Shown here one piece after another: positions 9,441 through 19,243 of a stretch of DNA of 64,000 bases (its first letter is position 1; the number at the start of each line of letters is the position of its first letter). A model generated the notes under the pieces. It was not told where the DNA came from and ran no database searches. It saw only the letters and a program-made list of their open reading frames with translations. This DNA is from Lacrimispora sinapis (GTDB lineage Bacteria; Bacillota; Clostridia; Lachnospirales; Lachnospiraceae), in contig NZ_CP141832.1 of NCBI RefSeq assembly GCF_043633585.1, forward strand, positions 2,480,001 through 2,544,000, given 5' to 3'. Both the position numbers and the translations under genes were made by a program.

Positions 9441-9665
9441 ATGAAAACGAACGGTGTCATCCTGTGGAAGGATCGCTTTGCTGACAGAGCGGCAAGTGGC
9501 TTAAAGGTTGACGACTGGTATAAAAGAAATGGAGTTACGAAACATGCTTACTTTTACTGGCACCGTACAGTCCAGGATGATCGGCTGGGTTTAGCGGAAC
9601 ATTTATATCCATTACTTCCCGTGATATTTAATATATTTAATGGAACAGACTATTATGCATATTAA
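9441..9665 (+). pseudogene. Remnant of an IS66-type tnpA
   Basis: A 74-codon frame. Residues 8-45 (W-DR-SGLKVDDWYKRNGVTKHAYFYW) match the N-terminal helix-turn-helix of the IS66 accessory protein TnpA, including the equivalent protein of the intact IS66 element at 16.7-19.4 kb (QSGLNVNEYCEQHQLSRHAY). After about residue 50 the similarity is lost. No tnpB or tnpC follows. Confidence 0.6.
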
Positions 9666-9934
9666 AGCTGCAAATTCTAATATTTTAAAAATTATTGCGG
9701 TAATAGCTAGAAGAAGTGCAATGTATATTACCTCCCAGAATATTAAGTTTATTTAAAGGTGCCATAAATATAATATAGTACTTTTATTAAAAAGTAAATT
9801 ACGCACTTATTTTTGTATCAACATATATTTTATTACGCTCACTTCCTGAAGTTGTTTTACAGTATCATTGCATACTAACGTAATGCCTTTTTCAAAGCCT
9901 CTATCTTATAGCCACGGGAAAATTTATTTTTAAA

Positions 9935-10274
9935 CTAATCAAAAACTTTTTTTATCTTATACGGGATTTTTTTCAGTCTCTTTGATACAGCCATTGCTGT
10001 AATGCCTAATTCTTTTCCGATTTCTACCATGGTCTTATCCTCAAAAATAATATTTCTTAATGATTATGGAATCCTTACGATCCAGTTTCTGAATAGCTCG
10101 GTGCAGCCTTTCTTTCTCATCCGAATGAATGATGATTTGTTCTACATCCGCCCTATTGTCAGCAAACTGCATTGGACAATACCCATCACGGTTTTCATGT
10201 ATGAATTCCAGAGAATTATGCCGTCTCGTTTCAGCACGATTCCTCCTGGACTGCATTTTCTCCAAAACCTCCAA
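9935..10274 (-). pseudogene. Frameshifted sigma-70 region 4 protein of mobile-element type
   Basis: Two frames together encode a small sigma factor of the kind found in conjugative elements. The first part reads ADVEQIIIHSDEKERLHRAI and QKLDRKDSIIIKKYYF and stops; shifting frame at a run of five T (near 10044) restores EDKTMVEIGKELGITAMAVSKRLKK, the region 4 helix-turn-helix, ending at 9935. One extra T explains the break. The 5' end has no ATG and runs into an IS256-like terminal sequence, so the gene is also truncated there. A sequencing error could mimic the frameshift but not the 5' truncation. Confidence 0.7.
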
Positions 10275-10289
10275 ACTGAATGATTTTAT

Positions 10290-10335
10290 TTTACATCAGT
10301 TTGAAGGTTTACACAAACTTTGGGATAGTCCCACA
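10290..10335. repeat. Solitary IS256-type terminal sequence
   Basis: About 43 bases (TTACATCAGTTTGAAGG...GGGATAGTCCC) match the right end of the intact IS256-family element at 24,707-24,749 with only a few differences. No transposase is attached, so this is a scar or a deletion end. Confidence 0.65.
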
Positions 10336-10347
10336 ATATGGTACAAA

Positions 10348-12030
10348 CTATATTCTTTTTAACTCATCCATCATAGCCGGACGATTTCTATATTGAGATT
10401 TCCAACTGGATACGATTTCATCTACTCTCTTTTTGCCTCCGGTGTATTTCTGCATTCTTTTTAATATAGCTACCAGTTCACGGTAGTGTTTTCGGTCAGA
10501 TGTACGGGCTGCCATGTTATTTACAACTGTCTCATATTTTGTTAATAATTCCTCTGGATACAGATTTTTTAAGCATTGTTCATATTCCATCAATTTATAC
10601 AGCCCATTAGAATCCAGCACAAGCTTCAGCAGCCGGTCATAGAGCTGTTCTTCCTTATATAATCTGTCAACAGCAGCATAGAGCGGCAATTTGGCAAATA
10701 TTTCCTCGCGCTTACCAGGCCACTCCTCCTCCGTGTAAAGTGTTTTCAACTCTTTATATATAGCAACATCCCCAGCTTTATATTGCAGCATTAAAAGCCA
10801 TAACTCATTCTCATAATCTTCTGCCCGTCCTGTCCGTTTATACAATTCTTTTAATTGCAGGCTATAATCAGCCACGAGGCCTGCTGCGGTCTTGTCAGTT
10901 TCCTTACCCTCTTTAAGCGTCTGGATTGCAGCATCATACCGTCCCTTTTTCATGCACTCTTGGATATAATATTTTCTAACCGCACTGAATTCCAGATTTT
11001 CTTTTGCATACTTCTCAATCCTGTCTTGAGAAATTCTCAGCTCATTCATGATTGTAATATGCCGAAGGATCCATTTCCCTGCGTGATACCCCCGTGTCCA
11101 GGAATCGTTTTCTTTTCTATATTTACAAACCTTTTCTTCCGTAAACTTCAGTTTATCCTCAAGGAACTCATCCTCTTTAAAATTATCAAACAATATTTGT
11201 TCGATATATTCTTCCATGTAATCAATAACCCGGCCGTCCAGGTGCTCTTTAAACCATCGGAACATACTTTTCTTTATATCCATATCACAGTGCTCAATTA
11301 TTTCCAGCCAAATTTCCATACATTGATTCGCCAGCATCCCTGTTCCACCGTCGGAATCATCCATATCCTGATTTCCGACCTTAACAAACATATAGGCTGT
11401 TAGTTCAAAAGCTTCCTTGTATTGCCGGTTTTTCAGCATACCTTCTATATCGTTGTCCAGAAAATCTATTAGGTCTGATATAAAGGAATCTGCGCTGTAA
11501 TAATCAATAAAGCCCTGCCGTCCGGCATATTTGTTAAATATCCTGTTTATCTGATTTTTGTATCGCTTCATATCCTCTTTTGAAATCTCACAGCAAAGAA
11601 TACTCTTAAATCGGCTGAGCAGCTTATCATCATTCCCCAAAATTTCTGTAAGGAAATAACGAACCGCCGCTTCATCCGCATTCCTCACCAATTCTTCTAT
11701 ATTGCTCTCTGAATCCGTTGCTATTTTTACATCATCTTTCTTTATGGTTCCCTTCTGGCTGTCAGCACACGCTTCTATCTCGTGTTCCATGCAAAACATC
11801 AGCGCCGCCATATGCTTACAATGATTCCCTTCCTGCGCATAAGGACAGTCACATTGCATATCAAGAATTTTTCCATCTATAATTTCAACATATACATCAT
11901 AAGCACTGCTTCCCTGGACCGTGGCCTGTACAAAATCACTGCCCTCATCATAATCTTCTACAAAACCGCTTTCGTAATAATCAAGCCCTCTCTCTAATAT
12001 ATGCGGTCTAAACAACTGCTTCCAATCCAT
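10348..12030 (-). CDS. SWIM zinc-finger domain protein
   Basis: A 560-residue protein. The N-terminal SWIM motif is clear: CDCPYAQEGNHCKH at about residues 59-72, a CxCx(n)CxH zinc site expected to bind nucleic acid or protein. The remainder is alpha-helical with repeated hydrophobic/charged spacing, similar to TPR-like repeats of other bacterial SWIM proteins. Function is unknown. It follows a UPF0158 gene by 17 bases, a pairing seen in other genomes, and its ribosome site is an uninterrupted run of 11 G. Confidence 0.8.
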   Translation of the reverse strand: MDWKQLFRPHILERGLDYYESGFVEDYDEGSDFVQATVQGSSAYDVYVEIIDGKILDMQCDCPYAQEGNHCKHMAALMFCMEHEIEACADSQKGTIKKDDVKIATDSESNIEELVRNADEAAVRYFLTEILGNDDKLLSRFKSILCCEISKEDMKRYKNQINRIFNKYAGRQGFIDYYSADSFISDLIDFLDNDIEGMLKNRQYKEAFELTAYMFVKVGNQDMDDSDGGTGMLANQCMEIWLEIIEHCDMDIKKSMFRWFKEHLDGRVIDYMEEYIEQILFDNFKEDEFLEDKLKFTEEKVCKYRKENDSWTRGYHAGKWILRHITIMNELRISQDRIEKYAKENLEFSAVRKYYIQECMKKGRYDAAIQTLKEGKETDKTAAGLVADYSLQLKELYKRTGRAEDYENELWLLMLQYKAGDVAIYKELKTLYTEEEWPGKREEIFAKLPLYAAVDRLYKEEQLYDRLLKLVLDSNGLYKLMEYEQCLKNLYPEELLTKYETVVNNMAARTSDRKHYRELVAILKRMQKYTGGKKRVDEIVSSWKSQYRNRPAMMDELKRI

Positions 12031-12035
12031 ACTTT

Positions 12036-12046
12036 CCCCCCCCCCC
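12036..12046 (-). promoter_or_regulatory. Homopolymeric G11 tract acting as ribosome site
   Basis: On the reverse strand GAGGGGGGGGGGGAAAGT directly precedes the ATG at 12030. Eleven G in a row are prone to slipped-strand changes, so the spacing between Shine-Dalgarno and start could vary between cells. Confidence 0.55.
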
Positions 12047-12047
12047 T

Positions 12048-12467
12048 CTACTCAAAATTTTCAATTCCATTATCCCTACACCAATCCATCGCAATCTTAC
12101 GATAGGCGGCAGCCTCATACTGAAACCATTTCTTTTCCAGCCCAAGGTCATACACAGTATCTTTAAATCTCCGAAACGCTCCTCTTCCTCGAATAGCCCG
12201 TTCTAATAGTTCCTGCTGCCTGCCTTCTGACAGACTCCAGACAAAATCCTCCATGATGCGATATTCATGGATTTCAAACTTTGTAGGAAGTCTCAAATAG
12301 CGGTCTGGATTTTCCTCAATTTCGTCTTCCAGCCCCTTATTATCCAGCCCTGTTATTAATTCATCCGCAAGAAAAACAATTTCTCCTGTTTCTATATCCA
12401 GAAAGTATGTATAATTATCATCTGCCATTTCAATGGCATCTACTACAACACTTAAATCTATTTTCAT
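12048..12467 (-). CDS. UPF0158 family protein
   Basis: About 139 residues. The sequence matches the UPF0158 family: YTYFLDIETGEIVFLADE near the N-terminus, RYLRLPTKFEIHEYRIMEDF in the centre and a W-rich helix near the end (KKWFQYEAAAYRKIAMDWC). Function is unknown. The ATG at 12467 is preceded by GGAGG at seven bases; a GTG two codons upstream is too close to that site. Cotranscribed with the SWIM gene. Confidence 0.82.
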   Translation of the reverse strand: MKIDLSVVVDAIEMADDNYTYFLDIETGEIVFLADELITGLDNKGLEDEIEENPDRYLRLPTKFEIHEYRIMEDFVWSLSEGRQQELLERAIRGRGAFRRFKDTVYDLGLEKKWFQYEAAAYRKIAMDWCRDNGIENFE

Positions 12468-12659
12468 CTGCACACCTCCAATTTGTCAAACTGTTTTGTT
12501 GACCCGATATTACTAATCTGCAAAATTGGATAATATTCTGTGCTTTTGCCAAAACGTACATTTCCCTTACCCCACCACGATAGCCGGAGACATATTGCTA
12601 CCCCATCAACCACAAAAGCACACCTACATATCCACCTCAAATCCCCGTAACCCTTTGAT

Positions 12660-12800
12660 TTACTGGGCTTTCCTCGTCAGTAACACCACCGTCTCCACAT
12701 GGCACGAGTGGACAAGAAGTACGTCTTTTGCCCCTCGGTTTGTCCAACTTAATCCACCGCTATTTTTAATGTTTCATCTGTGGGCAGAAACATATCTATT
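12660..12800 (-). repeat. Remnant A of an rlmD (rumA) 3' end
   Basis: On the reverse strand the codons for DMFLPTDETLKIAVD (about 12,795-12,752) and, after a gap, CHVETVVLLTRKAQ followed by TAA at 12,660-12,662 resemble the C-terminus of RlmD/RumA (intact copy ends DLFPATGHVETICLMSKK at 42,844). It is too short to be a gene. I read it as an attachment-site scar of an element that used rlmD as its target. Confidence 0.5.
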
Positions 12801-12846
12801 CCTTTTTATTCTAATTTATAGATTTCGTCCATCCTATGGAAGAAAT

Positions 12847-15318
12847 CTAATGTTCGAATTCTATGTACGTCACATCGTTTTTCCCTAAGTCAATCATCAG
12901 CTTAAAACTGTACTGTTCTTTGCAATATATTTTTTTAACACATTTCATTGCTTCTTCTTTAGGCATCAATGCTCCATCCACATTATACAATCCGTTATAA
13001 CCTTTTGAACTTTCCAAGAAAGCCTCACATTCCCTTTCGTTTAAGTCAACAAAGTCTATATTGGATATTTTAACATTAAAGCGAAATTTTTCTTTGTTAA
13101 AGTACAGATTATCATAAATTTGAGGAGTACCCACAAATTCAATCTTTTTCTGTTCTTCTTCTAATTTTATAAACTCTGCCTCATCTCTTAATTTTGTCAA
13201 TGCCCAATCATCGGTAAAAGTATAATTTCTGGCATCATATTCATTTTCGCCAATAAACGTGAGCACATTCCTCACCCCTTCAATGTCAAATGTGAGAGTT
13301 AATTTATTAGCACGCTGCCGAATATAACCCTTAACCGCTTCAATAATTCCCCTTTGAATTGTTCTTGCTGTACTTTGCGATGTTCGATATTCTCTTCTAC
13401 TTATACAATCTGGCATTACAAATTTTATATAACCTTCCGTAAAATATTGTGAATCCCATCCAAATATACTGTCTTTTTCCATTAATTCATTTATTCTTGC
13501 CATAATATCTTTGTAATCTATATCTATAGGTTTAAGCTCTGATTCATTAATTTTTTTCTGTCTTAAATTCGTATGTGCTTCACAAATATACTTAAACAGC
13601 TTTATTTGTATTTGTTCCGTGATGTTGCTTGAATGCTTCAAGAGATTTTCATATTGTTTGTACTGCTTAACAAAGCCATCCTTCAGCAGACCCGTTTTCA
13701 TATCAAACTGATTTTGGAGTTCTCCCAATATCTTTATTTTGCATTCATCATTTATGTCATCCCAATTAAAAAAAGCCTCATAGATACTGTAAAATCCAAC
13801 CTCATCATTGAATACCAAATAAAGTATCAACATAAAATCAATATTAAATTCTGAAGTCCATACAACCGATTTAGCCATCATAAATGAAGGAAAGTTTTCA
13901 AATCTTCTTTCAAGAAAATCGGATTCTCTTTGAATTCTCCGTCCAATTGCACGAAGAATTTCCTGAACATTTATTCTTAGTAACCATGAAGCACTCATTT
14001 TTACAATTGTCTCCGATGAAAATTCTATTGTAAAAGTATCCTGCAAACTGTTCCTATAATTCTGATTTAATGTTTCTCCTTCACAAAAAATAAACGCATA
14101 AAAAGCTTGAAAAAGTAATGCTAAAAAATCAAAATACTTTTCCTTATTATATGGCATATTATTATAAATTGTTTGTTTAATCATTATTTGAAACACATAG
14201 TTTCTTTCCTCTACATTATTGTTTTTTAAAACAAAGTATTTGAGTACATTTAGCAAGCTATTTACATCCGGTTCTATTCCGTCTTCATTAGTTTTCCACT
14301 GTAGCTTCATCAATGCAGCAATATAGTTCTCAACAAGCTGTTCTCGAACATTTCTTGTGCATAAGCTATTATGCATGATACTGTCAAAGTAAACATAGAA
14401 AATTCTTTCTATTTCAGAATTTGAGATTTTTTTCTTTTTATATACATCCAACAAATCAATTTCTATCATTTGATTAAAATAATTGTTTTCAAGTAGTAAC
14501 TGATCATTCCAAAATTGCATGTTTTTTAAAGGAATAACATATAATTCTATTCTTCCATATTCAAAATTACTCATTCGTGTATAAATCTTAACAATAGATT
14601 CCACCATATCATTATATCCAAATGCTTTTGTAAAATCGTCTACTTGTGTTCTCAATTTCATATCAAAATATCTATAGTAATCATAATATCCGTCTTTCTC
14701 TCCCTTTGCTTGAACCTGGACACTCAACTCTGTAAGCATCTCACACGTCTTCTCTTTCTCAACATAATTTCTTTCGTATATAGCTGTTGACAGCGCGCTT
14801 ACAATTGTGTCCGTATGTGACTGGAATTCCTTTAAATCCATCTCGTTATTATTCACACTAGCAGAGAAATGACTAATTACTAAATCAAAAACATAACTTT
14901 CGTTTGTAATCATCGTCCAGATTTCAAACGCAACATTTCCCTCTAATAATATTAATGCCAATATCAATGCTGTCATACTGTTAGCACAATCGATCACAAA
15001 ATTCATACCCAGCAGACACACTCCAATGGTAATAACCAATAAAGAAACTCTTACATATTTTTTCGTATTTACTGGTGAATTGGGAAATTGAATTATGTCC
15101 TTCAACTTATACCCCAAGTAACTATTATCTAAAAAACTTGAAATTAATGTTACTAGGGTAAAACACATTACGGAAACAGTTATTATTCCTGCAAATATGT
15201 AATCCATATATGATTCTGTAACAGGGATTTTATATATTCCTGTGAGATTTACACCTATATCCATAATAATGCCTAGTCCAAATATTAAATAAGGAATTAT
15301 ATCGTACCACTTTTTCAT
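12847..15318 (-). CDS. Large membrane-anchored protein of unknown function
   Basis: An 823-residue protein. Residues about 5-28, 40-65, 88-108 and 112-135 are hydrophobic helices; the remaining roughly 680 residues look cytosolic, alpha-helical and rich in Asn, Lys and aromatic residues, ending with a compact mixed region. I recognise no domain. It lies 52 bases downstream of a SEC-C zinc protein on the same strand, so the two are probably one operon. The ribosome site is weak (GGGTGAAAA). The cassette sits inside a segment rich in defence genes, which suggests but does not show a defence role. Confidence 0.7.
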   Translation of the reverse strand: MKKWYDIIPYLIFGLGIIMDIGVNLTGIYKIPVTESYMDYIFAGIITVSVMCFTLVTLISSFLDNSYLGYKLKDIIQFPNSPVNTKKYVRVSLLVITIGVCLLGMNFVIDCANSMTALILALILLEGNVAFEIWTMITNESYVFDLVISHFSASVNNNEMDLKEFQSHTDTIVSALSTAIYERNYVEKEKTCEMLTELSVQVQAKGEKDGYYDYYRYFDMKLRTQVDDFTKAFGYNDMVESIVKIYTRMSNFEYGRIELYVIPLKNMQFWNDQLLLENNYFNQMIEIDLLDVYKKKKISNSEIERIFYVYFDSIMHNSLCTRNVREQLVENYIAALMKLQWKTNEDGIEPDVNSLLNVLKYFVLKNNNVEERNYVFQIMIKQTIYNNMPYNKEKYFDFLALLFQAFYAFIFCEGETLNQNYRNSLQDTFTIEFSSETIVKMSASWLLRINVQEILRAIGRRIQRESDFLERRFENFPSFMMAKSVVWTSEFNIDFMLILYLVFNDEVGFYSIYEAFFNWDDINDECKIKILGELQNQFDMKTGLLKDGFVKQYKQYENLLKHSSNITEQIQIKLFKYICEAHTNLRQKKINESELKPIDIDYKDIMARINELMEKDSIFGWDSQYFTEGYIKFVMPDCISRREYRTSQSTARTIQRGIIEAVKGYIRQRANKLTLTFDIEGVRNVLTFIGENEYDARNYTFTDDWALTKLRDEAEFIKLEEEQKKIEFVGTPQIYDNLYFNKEKFRFNVKISNIDFVDLNERECEAFLESSKGYNGLYNVDGALMPKEEAMKCVKKIYCKEQYSFKLMIDLGKNDVTYIEFEH

Positions 15319-15370
15319 TGTTTTTCACCCACTTTCTCACCATCTGATATCGTAAAATCTCTCTTAACAG

Positions 15371-16465
15371 TTATTCAGCAGCACTGACATTTTCAAACAA
15401 ATTCCAAGGAGTATCCATATATTGATACGCATACTCATTCTTTTCTGCTTCCATCTGCCGATACAAAATATCAAAATTCGCATGAGTTATAAAAGCCTCC
15501 TGAATTGCTGCTCCCCACTTTTTCCATAAACGTGGGGAAATGACAATAGAATCTGTCCAGCGAGGAAGATTATTATTGAAATAATTTTCCCTATCTACAA
15601 CACTCAAACTTAAAAACTGATTTGAAAATGGAGCATAGAAACTATCATTATAATTAAGCCATGACCAAACACAAAAAGACTTATCCTTTGCAGGAAAAAT
15701 GTTAAGGTACATTTTTTTTATTCTCTCATCTTTCTCCATGTCATTAATCCGATTTCCCAATATATCGTGCTCAAGTTCCGTCATCATTGATACTGCAAAA
15801 TTTATTTCATATGGAATTTCCCACACTAAGGAATTTGTAACACAATATTTTTCTTCTAGCAAAGCATCATCAAATCTTTGTTTTTCAATTTCATTGTCCT
15901 CTAATCCTAATTTTAATGCTCCTAAATATTCTTTAAAATCATCTGATTCTCCAAGATTATACCCCTTCTCAAACATTTTTTCATATTGGATACAGGTAGC
16001 ATTAGTCTGTACCTGTTTTTTATGGTAATGCCACGCCATTGTCCGATATGTTATTAGAAATATTTGTTTTTCACTAGCAACAAACTCTTTATCTTCAATT
16101 TCTTGGAACACTGTCTTATCATGATAGGAACAAAAACCAGTAAAAGTTGTAGCTATACTACGCCCTTTCATATCTGATGTTTGAAACAGATGATGCATTG
16201 TACCATCCATTGTTACTACCATTCCAGATTCTCCAATTTTATTTAAAATTCGATTGTTTTGGATGGCATGAGCTTTTACTATCCTATCACTGCACTCGCT
16301 CGAATTAGGATGTAAACACCTTTTTATTTGTGATTCTCTTTTTATATTTTGAAGAGAATACATAACCGCTTCTGCTAAGTACTGCTCTTTTGCTTTATTT
16401 AAACAACATCTTTTGTATTTTTTCCCACTGCCACAAGGACAAGGGTCATTACGACCAATTTTCAT
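15371..16465 (-). CDS. SEC-C zinc-motif protein
   Basis: About 364 residues from the ATG at 16465 (AGAGG upstream; a TTG two codons earlier is less likely). Residues 1-25 hold a canonical SEC-C motif, RNDPCPCGSGKKYKRCC, which binds zinc. A second cysteine/histidine region follows at about 50-75 (CLHPNSSECSDRIVKAHAIQ), reminiscent of a treble-clef/HNH-like site though the full HNH signature is not evident. The rest is unassigned. Likely first gene of a two-gene unit with the membrane protein at 12.8-15.3 kb. Confidence 0.72.
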   Translation of the reverse strand: MKIGRNDPCPCGSGKKYKRCCLNKAKEQYLAEAVMYSLQNIKRESQIKRCLHPNSSECSDRIVKAHAIQNNRILNKIGESGMVVTMDGTMHHLFQTSDMKGRSIATTFTGFCSYHDKTVFQEIEDKEFVASEKQIFLITYRTMAWHYHKKQVQTNATCIQYEKMFEKGYNLGESDDFKEYLGALKLGLEDNEIEKQRFDDALLEEKYCVTNSLVWEIPYEINFAVSMMTELEHDILGNRINDMEKDERIKKMYLNIFPAKDKSFCVWSWLNYNDSFYAPFSNQFLSLSVVDRENYFNNNLPRWTDSIVISPRLWKKWGAAIQEAFITHANFDILYRQMEAEKNEYAYQYMDTPWNLFENVSAAE

Positions 16466-16578
16466 TTTCAACCTCTAATCATCTGTTCACTGTAAGCCAC
16501 GAATGCAACAAAACACTCTATTTATAATCACATTCTTTTATAAAAGCATCACAATCTTGCTTTTTCTGTCTCTTACAT

Positions 16579-16715
16579 TCATTTATGTTCTATACTGATT
16601 TTCTCTCCATCCGGCAACACAAACGCCTGCTCATATACAACACCAACAGCCTCTGCAATCTTCACCATTTCATCAAAGGAAACAGTGCCTCGCTTCAGCT
16701 TTTTATTAAAATTCT
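16579..16715 (-). pseudogene. 3' end of an XRE-type regulator, cut by IS66
   Basis: The reverse strand reads NFNKKLKRGTVSFDEMVKIA and EAVGVVYEQAFVLPDGEKI, ending in TGA at 16,579-16,581. This is the second half of a Cro/CI-like helix-turn-helix. The frame begins exactly at the IS66 left end, and no 5' part is found on the other side of the element. Confidence 0.65.
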
Positions 16716-16777
16716 GTAAATGGTAAATAACCCGTCCAGGTCAATAAGTTCGCCGCCCGATTGGGGCGGCGGTATAT

Positions 16778-18445
16778 TTACCGTGTTTTTAGTTTTCTAC
16801 ATCGATCTGGCAATTCATCTGACCAAGGCATTAATTCTGCCAGTTTGTTTTCTGGAACATTATTCCTTGGATAGTGCATTAACTGTTCTAGCAGATATGA
16901 AAAGTACTCATACGGTTTAAGATTATTCGCTTTTGCTGTTTCAGCAATACTATATAAGGTAGCGCTAGCCTCTGCGCCGTTCTTCGAATCGATGATGTGC
17001 CAGCTGTGTTTACCAACACAGAATGAACGGACACTTCTTTCTGCATCATTGTTATCAAGAGGTATTTCCGGATCCTCCAGAAATACTCTTAAAAACTGTT
17101 CCTGATGGATGGAATAATTAAGAGCACCTGCCAGTTTTGAACTTTTATCCAGTCCCGTTTTACCGGCATACTCTTTTACCCACTCAAAATAAGCATCCAC
17201 AAGAGGCTTGACTGAGTTTTTTCTATGATCCAGCCTTTCCTCATCGAATGATTTTTCATACATATGATCTACATGATAGATTGCAGCAATTCTTTTTACT
17301 GCTTCAGCTGCTATTTTCTGTCCAGATGTGGAAGGGCCGTTTTTTCCACTGGCTTTTACAATCTCAGCGAATCGTCTTCTGGCATGAGACCAGCATCCGG
17401 CAACCTTCAGATCATCAGACCGTTCTTTCGCCAGGGTGTGATATACCTGATAACCATCTGTCACAAGAGTCCCTTTGTATCCTTTTAGGAATTCTCTTGG
17501 AGCGGCAGTTCCTCTCGTTCCTGGATACTCGTAAAGGAAAACCGGTGGTTTTTCTGAACTGCCAGGTGAATGGTAGATCCACATGTACTGCTTGCTTTTC
17601 TCCGGCATTACAAAGGGGGTCTCGTCACAGTGTATATGATGGCTTTTCATAATCTCTGCCTTCATCATGTCACGTACCGGGCCAAGATAGTATTGATAAA
17701 TACGGATCAGCCAGCCGGCCATGTCTTGTCTTGGAATGTTAACATCATTTCTTAAAAACTCTTCAGAAAGCCGGTTTAATGGTACTGCATTGACATATTT
17801 GGCGTTAATGATGGCGCCTGCCAGTTCCGGGGTAAGTATGCTGTGACTTAATAAACGCAGAGGAACCTCTGCGCGAAGAATCCCGCCGGTATCATGATTT
17901 CCGGCATATACTTTGATGTGATGCTCCAGTACTTCGAAGTGAGCCGGTACATACTTTAGCTCTTTGTATATTTCATCTGGCAGATTATGCCATCCCTTGG
18001 GGAAATGTTCTGAGAGCTCTTTTTCCGTACGTTCATGTGAAACGACGATAGTATCGATATCCTTCAGATTAATATCACGCTTTCCCTTGGAACGAGGCTT
18101 GCGCTTACGAACAAGGACTGTTTCCATATCCAGTTCTTCGGAAATTCCATTCTCAGTCAGTGACTCAGCCTCATTGAAGATACACAGATTTTCAAAGTCA
18201 AAAGATAATTGCCCTTCTGTCGGCAGAGTCTTCTCAGATTTCCTGCCAAACCGATTCTGTGTAAGAATGGAGATTTGTTCCTTCATACTTTCAACTTGAT
18301 GGAGCATCTGCTCATTCTGCTTTTGAATGGTAGTATTCTGCTCCGAAATAAGCTGGAAACTTTCATGCAGCTGCAAGTATAGCATAACAATCATATCTTT
18401 AGAGAGATTATTCAGTTCATCCTTAGTAATAGTAATCTTTTCCAT
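16778..18445 (-). CDS. tnpC: IS66 transposase TnpC
   Basis: A 555-residue DDE transposase of IS66 type. It has an N-terminal coiled coil (residues 25-60), a zinc-finger-like middle region, HCDETPF around the first catalytic Asp, CWSHARRRF, and the C-terminal PLDNNDAERSVRSF containing the catalytic Glu. Length and motifs are normal, so the protein is probably active. Confidence 0.92.
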   Translation of the reverse strand: MEKITITKDELNNLSKDMIVMLYLQLHESFQLISEQNTTIQKQNEQMLHQVESMKEQISILTQNRFGRKSEKTLPTEGQLSFDFENLCIFNEAESLTENGISEELDMETVLVRKRKPRSKGKRDINLKDIDTIVVSHERTEKELSEHFPKGWHNLPDEIYKELKYVPAHFEVLEHHIKVYAGNHDTGGILRAEVPLRLLSHSILTPELAGAIINAKYVNAVPLNRLSEEFLRNDVNIPRQDMAGWLIRIYQYYLGPVRDMMKAEIMKSHHIHCDETPFVMPEKSKQYMWIYHSPGSSEKPPVFLYEYPGTRGTAAPREFLKGYKGTLVTDGYQVYHTLAKERSDDLKVAGCWSHARRRFAEIVKASGKNGPSTSGQKIAAEAVKRIAAIYHVDHMYEKSFDEERLDHRKNSVKPLVDAYFEWVKEYAGKTGLDKSSKLAGALNYSIHQEQFLRVFLEDPEIPLDNNDAERSVRSFCVGKHSWHIIDSKNGAEASATLYSIAETAKANNLKPYEYFSYLLEQLMHYPRNNVPENKLAELMPWSDELPDRCRKLKTR

Positions 18446-18549
18446 AGGATTATTATACCATGAAAAGCTCTGAAATTCAGTATATTTCTGGTGTTTTTTA
18501 GCTTTAGGATAAAGGATTTAGCTGTCAAGATACTTTGTATAGTCGGGAG

Positions 18550-18906
18550 TTAATAGATCTCCGGTTTTATCTTGGATATCCTCCTTTTCTGCTCAATGGA
18601 AAGCCCCTCCATCAGCCATCGGAATTGCTGGTGGGTAATTGATTGTGCTTCCTGGGTACTGCGTGGCCAGTTTAGATGACCGTTTGTTAGTTTCTTATAT
18701 AAAAGCAGCCAGCCGTCACCCTCATACAAAAGTGCTTTCATCCGGTCTGTTTTTCTTCCGCAAAACAGGTAAATACTTCCGGGTTCCGTTGGATCAAGCC
18801 CAAAAGAGCCACTGATGATAGCTGCCAGTCCATCCACCCCTCGGCGCAGATCCACATATCCAGTACAGATATAAATGTGCTTAAAACCAGCAGCATCATT
18901 AAGCAT
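18550..18906 (-). CDS. tnpB: IS66 accessory protein TnpB
   Basis: 118 residues with the IS66 Orf2 signature: YICTGYVDLRRGVDGLAAI near the start, YLFCGRKTDRMKALLYEGDG in the centre and a WPR motif. Required with TnpA and TnpC for transposition in this family. It overlaps tnpA by 8 bases. Confidence 0.9.
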   Translation of the reverse strand: MLNDAAGFKHIYICTGYVDLRRGVDGLAAIISGSFGLDPTEPGSIYLFCGRKTDRMKALLYEGDGWLLLYKKLTNGHLNWPRSTQEAQSITHQQFRWLMEGLSIEQKRRISKIKPEIY

Positions 18907-19243
18907 TACGAACCACCTTCAGCACTCTGGAGAGAAGTTCCATTGGAGTTGATTCACTAACTCCCAATATAGTATTTCCAATAGCAATGGTCATTTGATA
19001 AGTAGAAAGATTTTCACTTATTGAAACAGGAACAGTTTTTTCCTGGAGAGTCGGCAGTTCAACAAAGCTGTTATGTATCAGAGCAGCTTCTTTTACTTTT
19101 CTTAGCCAGTAGTAATAGGCATGACGTGATAGCTGGTGCTGTTCACAGTATTCATTGACGTTCAGACCACTTTGACAACGGTCTTTAATAATTCTGGTCC
19201 ACTCACTGAGTCGGATCTGGTTGGTTGCAAGTCTTGTGTCCAT
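18899..19243 (-). CDS. tnpA: IS66 accessory protein TnpA
   Basis: About 114 residues from the ATG at 19243, which has AAGGAGG eight bases upstream; a longer frame to 19294 lacks such a site. The N-terminus holds a helix-turn-helix (SGLNVNEYCEQHQLSRHAYY) found in IS66 TnpA. First gene of the element. Confidence 0.85.
   Translation of the reverse strand: MDTRLATNQIRLSEWTRIIKDRCQSGLNVNEYCEQHQLSRHAYYYWLRKVKEAALIHNSFVELPTLQEKTVPVSISENLSTYQMTIAIGNTILGVSESTPMELLSRVLKVVRNA

Noticed and set aside
12526..12888. 120-residue plus-strand frame
   Set aside because: It is antisense to the rlmD remnant and the end of the membrane-protein gene, with no ribosome site and unlikely composition.
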